64,000 nucleotides of DNA from Streptosporangium pseudovulgare. GTDB lineage: Bacteria > Actinomycetota > Actinomycetes > Streptosporangiales > Streptosporangiaceae. Shown piece after piece: positions 35,001 through 42,962 of the stretch. Position numbers and translations under genes: made by a program. The stretch lies in NCBI RefSeq assembly GCF_014648055.1, contig NZ_BMQJ01000006.1:310001-374000 (forward strand), in the 5' to 3' direction. Every line of letters begins with the position of its first letter. The first letter of the stretch is position 1. The notes below the pieces were generated by a model, which saw only the letters and a program-made list of their open reading frames with translations, had not been told where the DNA came from and searched no databases.

Positions 35001-38000
35001 GTCCGCGCCGCTGGTCGCTGACGATCGGCGCCCGCCTGGGCGACTCCACGTTCGTCGGTGAGAGCGACCTGGTGGACAGCCCGCTCAACCTCTCCCTGAC
35101 CAGTCACGGCGCCACCACCGGCAAGCAGAGCGGCCGTACGACCGACGGTTCGGTCTCCGGGGGCCTCAGCCAGGCCGAGGACCCCACGACCGGCGGGGAC
35201 GCGAACGGCTCCGCGGGCAAGAACACCTCCAGCGAGGTCATGGACCTGGGAATCGGCGGAAACGAGGTCCTGCCCATCCGGACCGGCCCGAAGGACGTGT
35301 TCCGGGCCGACCTGGAGACCGTCATCACCCTCGCGGAGGTGGGCACCGACAACAGCGTCACGATGCGGACGACCGACGGCACCTACATGTACGGCGTCCC
35401 GCTCCGGGACGGGCTGAGGGCCTACGCCGAGGGAAGGGCGTCCCTGCCGCTGGACTACGTGGCAGACGTGGTGGAGCGCTACCTCTACGGCCACGTGACC
35501 CTCGGCCGCGACGTCCAGGCGCCCCTGGTCCAGCGCTACCTGAAGGATCTGGCCGCCGCGCGCCGTTCCGGTGTGAAGGTCCCGCTGGCCGACGAGCACA
35601 CTCCGCGGGCGCTGCTCGACCGGATGATGCAGTTGTTCGGCAACCATGACGAGGAGCTCAGGCGGGAGGCCGACCCCGGCCGCCGCCTGGCCAAGCTGCT
35701 CGCCAAGGAACGCGACAGGATCGCGGATCCGGAGAAGGTGCGGCTCGCCGACTCCGTCAGGGAGCGGATGGGCCAGTCGTGGCCCGAACGGGTCGTGCTG
35801 CGCACCGAGGACGGCACCAGGACCGACGTCCACCACGCGATCCTGCGGGCCGTCGAGGAATACGCGCCCGGCGCCCTGGCGGCGAACTCCGCGTTGCGGC
35901 GGCGCCTGTTCGGTGACTTCGCGGGCAAGCGCTGGTGGGGAAAGATCATCAACATGCTGGGGCAGAACGGGCACGCCCAGTCCCAGCCGCTGACGGACGA
36001 GGCGCGGCGCGGCCTGCAGATCCCCATCAGGCTGAAGATGAGGATCGACGGCGAGGACGTCGTGCTGCTCGCCCATGTCAGCGAGGACGGCATCATCGTC
36101 CAGGGATACGACTACGAGGAGAAGGCCGTCACCGAGACGGTCACCAGGTCGCTCGGGGGCGGCGTGGGAGGCAACGGCTCGGTGGGCGTCTCCGGCATCA
36201 GCGTCGGCACCTCCGGTTCGCTGAGCACCGGGCGGAGCCGCTCCGAGTCGACGACCCGGGGCGAGCAGTGGACCTGGATGGAGCGGATCGCCTCGTTCAA
36301 CGGGATGGAGAAGGTCCGGCACGGGTTCGAGATCACCATCGAGGTCGGAGACGGCCAGGCCGCCCAGGGCACCCGGCCGCCCGTCACCGTCACGCTGAAC
36401 GGGGAGATGACCCGCTTCGTCCCCACGGAACTGGTGGAGACCGAGGAGAACGGGCCCGTGGAACCCGACCCCCGGCCGGTGAGGCTCCCCCAGCTCTTCA
36501 AGGTGGACAACCTGCAGCTCGACGGGTTGCCGACGGCGGTGCAGGAGGTGCTGGCGGACAAGAGGCTGCTGGGCGCGGAGAACGCCCGCGCGGTGTTGCC
36601 GATGCTGGAGCAGAACCTGTCCCGGCTGCGGCAGACCGGTCATCTCCGCGCCCTGCTGGAGGGACGGGCCACCACGCTCCGTCTCCGGCATCCGGATCAC
36701 CCTCGCAGGTTCGTGGACGTGACCGTCCGCGCCCGGCCGAAGGACGTACGCGTCACCGTCACCGGCCGGCACAACACCGAACTCGGCCGGGTGCACCGTA
36801 TCCAGCGCATCATCTCCAGGTCCTTCGCGTACACCCGGCGATTCTCGCTCAGCAGGGTGCGCAGGTTCTTCGGCCTGTCCAGGACCCGCACCAACGGCTG
36901 GCAGGTCTCCTTCAGCTCCTCCTACAGCGGCGGCAACCGCAACGAGACCAGCGTCTTCGAGAAGGGCACCGCCGCCAGCGCCGAAGTGCCGCTCGTGCTC
37001 GACGTCACCGCCGAGACGAAGATCGTCAAGCGCAACCGGGCCGTGAAGATCCGCGCACGGGTCGACGCGCCGAACGCCGCGACCGGCATGGCCGAGGTGA
37101 CGCTGTTCGAGCGCGACCTGCGGGCGCTGGAGGCCCAGCGCGGAACCGAGGGCCGACGCCGGTGGGGCTGGAGGTTCGGTGATCCGGAGGTCACCCGGAC
37201 CGCCGAGCGCCCCGGCTGGCGTGCGCGGTGGCGGAACGGGGCGCCGGCCGCCGCACCCGGGTTCGATCTGAACGAGCTCGCCGCCGAGATCTCGGACCGC
37301 TCGCTGACCGCCGTCGAGACGGAGCGTGAGATGACCGCGGCCGCCAGACGGCGGCTGCCCGAAGGCTGGAGGCCCGGTACGCCGGTCCGGATCACCGCCC
37401 GGGCGGACGCCCCCGGACGGTTGGGGCAGGTGACGGCCGCGCGCCTGCTGGCGCAGAGTCTGGCCACCGACGTCTACGTCGAGATCCGCGATCCCGGCGG
37501 CGCCGTCCGCGGTCACTACCGTGCCACCCGTGAGGGTGAGCTGAGCAGCGCGGTGCTCGACGGCACACGGCCCAGGGCGATGCCCGACGGCGGGTTCGCC
37601 TCGGCGTTCGCCACGCTCCCCGCCGCGCTGGTGAGACAGGCGGACGAGGCGGGGATCGACCTGCGCGTGCTGTACAACGGCTCGCCGGACAACGGGGACT
37701 TCGCCGCGCGCGTCCGGGAGAGGCTGTCCCCGGTCGGCGAGACCGGTGGCCGACCCGGCACCTCGCAGGAGACACAGGAGACAGAGGAGGCGGGCTCGCC
37801 CCGGCCGAGCGGTGGCACCTACCAGGGGGCCGCCGCGGGCTCACAGCCGGGGGGCGCCGGAGGTTCGGTCCAGGGCGGCGGTTTCGCGGCGATGGCGTCC
37901 CAGATCCCGGGGACGACGTTCACCGTGGACAGCCGGCCGCCGCATCTGCCCTCGCTGACGCGGGAGGAGATCCGTCAGGTGATGGCGGCCGTCCATCCGT

Positions 38001-39073
38001 CGGTTCTGGGCCCGGACGTCGTGAACGTGAGCTGGTCCGCCGACGGCTCGACGATGGCGGTGGAGACCCGCAACCGGGGTGTCCTGCACATCCGGTTCGA
38101 CATCGGCCGGCCCAGGAGGTGGATGACGTGGGACCGGGTGTCGGGTATGCCGAGCCTGACGTTCGGCCGGTCCGGCAGGGTGATGGCGAGGACGCGGATC
38201 AGGTCCGGCACCGCGGAGGCCCCGCACCGGGTGCTGGTCACCAGCAGGCCCCACCCGAGGGTGGTGACGCGGATCGTGATCCACGAGCTCAGCCACATCC
38301 GCCAGCGGGTGGCCGCCGCCGATCGCCTGGCGGATTCGAGGGCGTTCCGCCGTGCCCTCGCGCGGGTCTCCGAAACCGCGACGCAGGACCACTGCGTGCA
38401 GGCCCGGTACGACGAGCACCGTGAGCTCGGGAGGCAGTGGAGGGCGGCCCGCACCGCTGACGACAGGCTCTACTACGAGCATGAGATCAAGGGGGTGGCG
38501 CAGGCCATCTGGGAGCACGGCCACGTCCCCCCGGTGCCGCCCTGGGAGGCCGGGACGCCCGCCGAACCCGGGTTCGGGCTGGACGCCCTGCTGAACCGCC
38601 CCGCGACGCCGTCCACGACCGAGGAGACGAAGGACGCCTACTGGGCGCGAATGCGCCGGCTCACCAACTCCACCGGCTGGATCCCGCCGGAGAACGAGGA
38701 GTGCGTCTGCCCGCCCACCGGCCCGTGCGTCTGCGGGCGGCGTTCGCGGACGCCGGGGGACGGCACGTCACCGGTCCCCTCCCCGCGTGCGTCCTCACCG
38801 GCCCCCTCCGAGGGCACGGCCCCGGGACCCGGCGAGCCGGAGGACCCGCGCCCGCGGGACGGCGGGGACACGCCGGTGACCGGCCGCCGGGTGAAGGTCT
38901 CCCGGGACACCTCGCTCTGGGCGCTGGCCGAGCGGTACTACGGCGAGGGCCGCCACTGGAAGGTCATCTGGGAGCGCAACCGTGAGGTGATCGGTGACGA
39001 CCCCGGCATGCTCCGGGCGGGGATGACCATCACCGTTCCCGACCTGCCCCGGAAAGCCGGACGGGCCGGGTGA
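29030..39073 (+). CDS. Giant WXG-type polymorphic toxin/effector with HExxH and C-terminal LysM
   Basis: A protein of 3347 residues. About 40-330: WXG100-like exported-toxin N-terminus with hydrophobic stretches (NVAFWIAVIATYIALLAAFF). About 400-790: low-complexity Ala/Pro/Gln/Gly linker. About 1005-1130: Arg/Ala/Glu coiled coil. From about 1250 to 2650 at least six Gly/Ser-rich modules, for example SGSLSGNVGVGAGYG near 1800 and GNGSVGVSGISVGTSG near 2378, alternate with beta-rich domains. Residues 3085-3089 are HELSH (zinc-protease HExxH type). About 3223-3235 is a Cys cluster (CVCPPTGPCVCG). About 3288-3340 is a LysM. GTG 29030 follows GGGGGAG. The family is not fully recognised. I infer a type VII-exported effector with a metallopeptidase-like end that binds peptidoglycan. 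Confidence 0.85.
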   Translation: MAVNTDSAGSRTGINPSAAGGTPPDVVGGAAPDVTPAWGESLPAWANTLISYLASGQNWPEASERLMWQIATANRELYEGLVTSVESGVTAGGMILQSWTGPASKKFAEDFAQAYSQDSGVPVLAQQAAAYFQQADNFAREVQYSKISINVAFWIAVIATYIALLAAFFSAGATTSALGPIAAAARSNIGRILERLAVVAGRTPEGAVTRLAARGAATNGVTAAGGAAHGLRTLLTGAAGREVTEEMGEEGAIDYLTQKKQMDMGTRTSRDWQRFLASLVGAAGGAVIGMKAAPMLNRFSSSMPVLRRLNEFGGTDPGIMNAVKRFPARAVQTGLNNMVASPGGSIIANTLVYRQNPLEALPNGEALLGAALGGAGRTNTISPFNPDVFKAITHLRATLDSGAAIAAASDARLAGGDPPAGSGGPAVTPGNQPDPGSGGTSLANAPAPDPAPDLATVAAAGNGGNSGHVGNSGNGGNGPNQSGVPAGNGQATGGAQNPQATGTVPVAPVAHTAPGAGTTPAGSPAHTSVSPATAPSSPAPASGTAPSGSSGTGPNTPSTSHAPQAGAPAAQSGQGASTAAQGPQGPATAQGAQGTPAAQGSQAAQGPQGTPAAQSGEEASAARGSQGPQSPQGSHNAPQGAPESQSSQGAPNTAAAPGSANTAAAPDPANTAAAQNPAAAPGSAPGSANTAAAPDPAGAPVTPSAPTPSVPGGAQESAPGAGTVTTAAGTPNAVVAPGTAQAGTTAGANAPATGGETAPGTSQTAQVVPAAPQTAPGTSTRAATSAPATAGPDAAAALRLADSVLAETVRIVAPTATLLNDGRIRLAREDGQVLHIPADAVRFVGRQLTTRVHDGVGRQRLTAEAAAWLGIEVARTLGEGGREGAVLALHQLVEASPELSDAATQVAVEILMDNPADGGIDGSNPDAGRFAEEVAERAKEPARAPVDEYAELRATAMSREVGALLQQVTTSGQAGAPAGTATAEPGQEVLPPAELSVRLQRLAETVAKAETALEERAKAWSGRAKAAREDADSTLEKVEAAEKAEREGKPLRGERDSRAQERRRQARESAKAGREAAAMDSRVAARYRTARTRAVAARAALAEAADALNRLAGEREGSPTAAGLSAEAARLAGNAQDAFDRYLDAMKEALPPEAVRSATFAAGPLPHMAALTDAVNKLLADQRIDHEFSPAELEDRLRAEFRRMMSTDGAVLRLETGKGAELVIRMEVEDLVEVLDPEVTHSETMLGWLTQGNRSASAGAGRSAGTSVGADVPGLVGNLLGLLPGAGPALAMVKGLAKRLGLDVGYGREQGSSQSVNGSRYVLGGGVLDNRGPAAKYQAGKVKFTAGLDAPGMSGRVTVQVTEGAPGDGTTAELWVSHAHIEPAPEKTAQRDFAEGHRPTLPGLQVIHVAGLEEAIDEVEVSLADRGAGVGSMIHHEIRTALAEEVASRLPEVVNNPGGLSRPIAGASGITLDVEGDLKVRRAGQGRFTVDAEMVGTATSQQLGEELGVGFVSISDGQGVNQSRNVNLTVGGKFADHVPFLDIDAKGLSGKLSGSGSRGVSRSEGVNANGTGILPLVGRKKDHNETCVFDVITTITVRVPGESEPRRLGPITLTVTAQMTESDAYKAYFPVDEAAVTRDEDAVTLRDDVLPEAPPGRRNRPADWEGEGPGRVRSVGFAHVELMDDITGLREQAETYLRGLDLLPGPDGEVSKDEVRAAGQRDNQRALDETLSKSRLQTEYGNRVLYLPVVDQRKGRQPQHSTLRIQVNRGWRTRIYAGHTPGRPVVSLFIGSDTSGSSSGGSGSLSGNVGVGAGYGTADGESKISGGAGHGRSMGRGSGESRGFTTNDVYLVENLTSTALTDEVDTVTIDHLTGDTSHRVASDQVRVRQKLPADLLPAAGSAMPATGMPSSEELLDVSVPLALDLGRDADAAPGRNAEIAEEIARKAGIQPGTLAFQAVTGFLSTLNLLTHPDFLHTPHEIEFTVDPDGPSPRRWSLTIGARLGDSTFVGESDLVDSPLNLSLTSHGATTGKQSGRTTDGSVSGGLSQAEDPTTGGDANGSAGKNTSSEVMDLGIGGNEVLPIRTGPKDVFRADLETVITLAEVGTDNSVTMRTTDGTYMYGVPLRDGLRAYAEGRASLPLDYVADVVERYLYGHVTLGRDVQAPLVQRYLKDLAAARRSGVKVPLADEHTPRALLDRMMQLFGNHDEELRREADPGRRLAKLLAKERDRIADPEKVRLADSVRERMGQSWPERVVLRTEDGTRTDVHHAILRAVEEYAPGALAANSALRRRLFGDFAGKRWWGKIINMLGQNGHAQSQPLTDEARRGLQIPIRLKMRIDGEDVVLLAHVSEDGIIVQGYDYEEKAVTETVTRSLGGGVGGNGSVGVSGISVGTSGSLSTGRSRSESTTRGEQWTWMERIASFNGMEKVRHGFEITIEVGDGQAAQGTRPPVTVTLNGEMTRFVPTELVETEENGPVEPDPRPVRLPQLFKVDNLQLDGLPTAVQEVLADKRLLGAENARAVLPMLEQNLSRLRQTGHLRALLEGRATTLRLRHPDHPRRFVDVTVRARPKDVRVTVTGRHNTELGRVHRIQRIISRSFAYTRRFSLSRVRRFFGLSRTRTNGWQVSFSSSYSGGNRNETSVFEKGTAASAEVPLVLDVTAETKIVKRNRAVKIRARVDAPNAATGMAEVTLFERDLRALEAQRGTEGRRRWGWRFGDPEVTRTAERPGWRARWRNGAPAAAPGFDLNELAAEISDRSLTAVETEREMTAAARRRLPEGWRPGTPVRITARADAPGRLGQVTAARLLAQSLATDVYVEIRDPGGAVRGHYRATREGELSSAVLDGTRPRAMPDGGFASAFATLPAALVRQADEAGIDLRVLYNGSPDNGDFAARVRERLSPVGETGGRPGTSQETQETEEAGSPRPSGGTYQGAAAGSQPGGAGGSVQGGGFAAMASQIPGTTFTVDSRPPHLPSLTREEIRQVMAAVHPSVLGPDVVNVSWSADGSTMAVETRNRGVLHIRFDIGRPRRWMTWDRVSGMPSLTFGRSGRVMARTRIRSGTAEAPHRVLVTSRPHPRVVTRIVIHELSHIRQRVAAADRLADSRAFRRALARVSETATQDHCVQARYDEHRELGRQWRAARTADDRLYYEHEIKGVAQAIWEHGHVPPVPPWEAGTPAEPGFGLDALLNRPATPSTTEETKDAYWARMRRLTNSTGWIPPENEECVCPPTGPCVCGRRSRTPGDGTSPVPSPRASSPAPSEGTAPGPGEPEDPRPRDGGDTPVTGRRVKVSRDTSLWALAERYYGEGRHWKVIWERNREVIGDDPGMLRAGMTITVPDLPRKAGRAG

Positions 39074-39182
39074 GCGGGGTGACCCGGTGGCCCGCCGTAC
39101 GGTGCCCGGACGGGCCGGATGAACGGGAGGATCGGAGGAGGACGGTTCGCGGGCCGGAGAGGACCGGGGAAGGGAGGATGCG

Positions 39183-39710
39183 ATGCCGTTTCCGGTGGCG
39201 CGGAGCCGGGACGAGGCGCTGTTCTATCTCGACCTGAACCCCTGCGGATGCGGTTCGGCCGATACGGCCTGGCAGAGCGGGCTGGTGACCGTGGCGGACG
39301 AGCTGGTCTCCCGCTACGCGGGAAGGTGCCGGGGCTGCGGTGCCGACCGGGAGTTCTTCTTCGGTCTGCCCGAGCGGGAGACGACGTCCGCCCGGTTCCC
39401 GGCGTTCGGCGGCCCTGAGCCCTCAGGGCTTCTCGACGCCGGGGAGTGGCTGTGGGCCTCCGACCGGATCGCGGGCAACGTGCCCTCCGACGACCCGCAC
39501 GAGGCCGCGATCGCCCTGGCGATCGCGACGGCGGCGGTGGAGGAGGTCGTCAAGTTCGTCCCGCCCGGTCAGGAGGAGGTGCCCGGGGAGGCGTTCTGGA
39601 CCGAGCGCGGCAGGCGGATGCGGGACGCCGGTCCGGGGCGGTTCCGCCTGGACCGGCTGCTGGTCGTCCGCGACGCCTACCGGTCCATGGCCGCCCAGAA
39701 GACGACATGA
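39183..39710 (+). CDS. Small Cys-rich (zinc-ribbon-like) protein after the giant toxin
   Basis: A protein of 175 residues. The N-terminal half holds CGCG (residues about 20-23) and CRGCGADREFFFGL (about 48-61), a likely zinc-binding pair. It resembles small proteins encoded behind WXG toxins. The C-terminal half is helical (EAAIALAIATAAVEEVVKF). ATG 39183 follows GGGAGG. The gene begins 110 bases after the giant gene on the same strand and is followed by fdhA. It is the best candidate for an immunity or accessory protein, but this is position-based inference. Confidence 0.78.
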   Translation: MPFPVARSRDEALFYLDLNPCGCGSADTAWQSGLVTVADELVSRYAGRCRGCGADREFFFGLPERETTSARFPAFGGPEPSGLLDAGEWLWASDRIAGNVPSDDPHEAAIALAIATAAVEEVVKFVPPGQEEVPGEAFWTERGRRMRDAGPGRFRLDRLLVVRDAYRSMAAQKTT

Positions 39711-39755
39711 CAGCAAATACGAAGAAATCCTAAAAGCGGGTTAGGCCGCCGAGGC

Positions 39756-42700
39756 ATGGGTAACAAGAGGCGCATGACACGGGAGAGGGGGATCTTCCGC
39801 TGGCCGGTACTCCGGCAGCTCAGAGGAGAGGATCCCCGGAGCGACGCGGCGCGGTCGGCGCGGACCGACGCGCTCCGTCCCCGTGTCGAGCAGGCGGACA
39901 AGGTCGCGCGGTCGGTGTGCCCGTACTGCGCGGTCGGCTGCGGCCAGCTGGTCTACGCCAAGGAAGGCCGGGTCACCCAGATCGAGGGCGACCCCGACTC
40001 CCCCATCTCCCGGGGGCGCCTGTGCCCCAAGGGCTCGGCCAGCAAGCAGCTCGTCAACCACCCCGACCGGCAGACGACGGTGCTCTACCGGCGCCCGCAC
40101 GGCACGGAGTGGGAGCGCCTCGACCTCGACACCGCGATGGACATGATCGCCGACCGGGTGGTCCGCACCCGGCGGGAGACCTGGCAGCAGGAGGAGGACG
40201 GCAAGGTCGTCCGGCGCACCCTGGGCATCGCCAGCCTGGGCGGAGCGACGCTGGACAACGAAGAGAACTACCTGATGAAGAAGCTCTACACCGCCCTCGG
40301 GGCCATACAGGTGGAGAACCAGGCCCGTATTTGACACTCCTCCACCATCCCCGGTCTGGGGATCAGCTTCGGGCGTGGCGGCGCCACGGACTTCCAGCAG
40401 GATCTGGCCGAGTCCGACTGCATCGTCATCCAGGGCTCCAACATGGCCGAGTGCCACCCGGTGGGCTTCCAGTGGGTGATGGAGGCCAAGGCCCGGGGCG
40501 CGAAGGTCTTCCACATCGACCCGCGCTTCACGCGGACCAGCGCGCTCGCCGACCGGTACCTGCCGATCCGCGCGGGCACCGACATCGTGCTGCTCGGCGC
40601 GCTGATCAACCACGTGCTGACGAACGGGCTCGACTTCCGCGAGTACGTCCTGGCCTACACCAACGCCTCGACGATCATCTCGGAGGACTTCCGCGACACC
40701 GAGGACCTCGACGGGCTGTTCTCCGGCTACGACGCCGAGGGCCGCAAGTACGACCCGTCGAGCTGGGCCTACGAGGGCGCGGAGGAGGAGGCCGCGGCCG
40801 GGCAGCGCCGGGAGCAGCTTGAGGGCGGGGCCCTGCACGCCGAGGCGGCCGGTCCGCACGAGTACGGCTCGGGCGGTCCCGCCATGCTGGCCACGCCGTC
40901 CACCGACCCGACGCTGAACCACCCGCGCTGCGTCTACCAGATCCTCAAGCGGCACTTCGCCCGCTACACCCCGGAGATGGTGGCCGAGGCGTGCGGCATC
41001 GAGCCGGAGGCGTTCGCCGAGCTGGCCGAGGCGATCACCGCCAACTCCGGCCGGGAGCGCACCACCGCCTGGGTGTACTCGGTCGGCTGGACCCAGCACT
41101 CGGTGGGCGCGCAGTACATCCGCGCGGGAGCCATCCTGCAGCTGCTGCTCGGCAACATAGGACGGCCCGGCGGCGGCATCCTGGCGCTGCGCGGCCACGC
41201 CAGCATCCAGGGCTCCTCCGACATCCCGACGCTGTTCAACATCCTGCCCGGCTACCTGCCGATGCCGCACGCCCACCGGCACGAGGACCTCGACGGCTAC
41301 CTCGCCGCCGCCGGCGCCGACACCGGCTTCTGGGGCAGGAAGCGCTCCTACATGGTGAGCCTGCTCAAATCGTGGTGGGGTGACGCGGCCACCGCCGACA
41401 ACGACTTCCGCTTCGACCACCTGCCGCGCCTCACCGGCGACCACGGCCACTACACGACCGTGCTGGGGCAGATCGACGGCACCGTGAAGGGCTACTTCGT
41501 GGTGGGCGAGAACCCCGCGGTCGGCTCCTCCTCCGGCAGGCTCCAGCGTCTCGGGCTCGCCAACCTGGACTGGCTGGTGGTGCGCGACCTGCGGCTGGTG
41601 GAGACCGCCACCTTCTGGAAGGACAGCCCGGAGCTGGAGACCGGGGAGATGCGCACCGAGGACATCGGCACCGAGGTGTTCTTCATGCCCGCCGCCAGCC
41701 ACGTCGAGAAGGAAGGCACCTTCACCAACACCCAGCGGCTGCTGCAGTGGCGCGAGAAGGCGATCGACCCGCCGGGCGAAGCCCGCAGCGACCTGTGGTT
41801 CTACTACCACCTCGGCAAACGGATCAGACGGCGGTTGACCGACGACGACATCGACCTGCCGCTGCGTGAGCTGACCTGGGACTACCCCGAGCACGGCGAG
41901 CACGCCGAGCCGTCGGCCGAGGCGGTGCTGCGCGAGATCAACGGCACCGGCCCCGACGGGCGGGCACTGTCGGCCTACACCGAGCTGGAGCCGGACGGCT
42001 CCACCCGGTGCGGCTGCTGGATCTACTGCGGCGTCTACGCCGACGAGGTCAACCAGGCCGCCCGCCGCAAGTCCCGTCACGAGCAGGGCCGGATCGCCCC
42101 GGAGTGGGGCTGGGCCTGGCCGGCCAACCGGCGCGTCCTGTACAACCGCGCCTCCGCCGACCCCGAGGGCCGCCCGTGGAGCGAGCGCAAGAAGCTCGTC
42201 TGGTGGGACGAGGAGAAGGGCGAGTGGACCGGCCTCGACGTGCCGGACTTCGAGAAGGACAAGCCGCCGCACTACCTGCCACCGGACGAGGCCAGGGCCG
42301 AGGACGCGATCTCCGGCAGCACGCCGTTCATCATGCAGGCCGACGGCAAGGGCTGGCTGTACGCCCCGGCGGGCATGGCCGACGGACCGCTGCCCACGCA
42401 CTACGAGCCGCACGAGTCGCCGGTGCCCAACCCGCTGTACGGCCGGCGGGCCAACCCCTGCCGGAAGGTCTACGACCGTCCGGAGGTGCCCTACAACCCC
42501 GCGGGGTCGTCGCGCTTCCCGTACGTGCTGACGACCTACCGGCTGACCGAGCACCACACGGCGGGCGGCATGAGCCGGTCGCTGCCGTACCTCGCCGAGC
42601 TCCAGCCGGAGCTGTTCTGCGAGGTGTCGCCCCGGCTGGCCGAGGAGCTGGGCCTGGTCAACGGGGGCTGGGCGACGATCGTGACGACGCGCGCCGCGAT

Positions 42701-42962
42701 CGAGGCCCGCGTCCTGGTGACCGGCCGGATCCGCCCGCTGCGGCTCGACGGCCGCCGGATCGAGCAGGTCGGCCTGCCGTACCACTGGGGCTGGAGCGGC
42801 GGCGTGGCGACCGGCGACGTGACCAACGACCTGATGCCCGTGGTGCTCGACCCGAACGTCTACATTCAGGAGGGCAAGGCCGCGACCTGCGACGTGCGAC
42901 CCGGCAGGCGTCCCAGGGGACCGGCGCTGCTCGAACTGATGGAGGAGTACCGCCGTGGCTGA
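39756..42962 (+). CDS. Formate dehydrogenase alpha subunit, selenocysteine-containing (in-frame UGA)
   Basis: 1068 residues if UGA at 40332-40334 is read as Sec193; without recoding the frame would break into a 192-residue piece and a downstream piece. The N-terminal 4Fe-4S site is CPYCAVGCGQLVYAKEG, followed by the molybdopterin domain with GRLCPKGSAS. The active-site context is QARI-Sec-HSST, then SFGRGGATD, as in FdhG/FdnG-type enzymes. Mo/W-bis-MGD at Sec oxidises formate to CO2. A SECIS hairpin follows the UGA. I see no clear Tat signal at the N-terminus. The start could also be ATG 39774. The stop overlaps fdhB, so the genes form an operon. Confidence 0.95.
40347..40363 (+). promoter_or_regulatory. 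Bacterial SECIS element in fdhA mRNA
   Basis: ATCCCC (40347-40352) pairs with GGGGAT (40358-40363) around the five-base loop GGTCT, starting 12 bases after the UGA. The GGUCU loop is the SelB-recognised apical loop known from E. coli fdhF, so this element should recruit SelB. Confidence 0.9.

Noticed and set aside
30959-37516. 2185-codon open frame on the minus strand inside the giant gene
   Set aside because: It is antisense to the giant effector and follows from GC-rich third positions. Its translation is compositionally odd (Arg/Gly/Val/Pro/His) and has no family motifs.
39756-40334. Formate dehydrogenase as a truncated 192-residue gene plus a separate downstream gene
   Set aside because: The break is exactly one UGA at the active-site position, followed by a GGTCT-loop SECIS hairpin, with selA, selB, selD and tRNA-Sec nearby. 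Selenocysteine recoding explains it.
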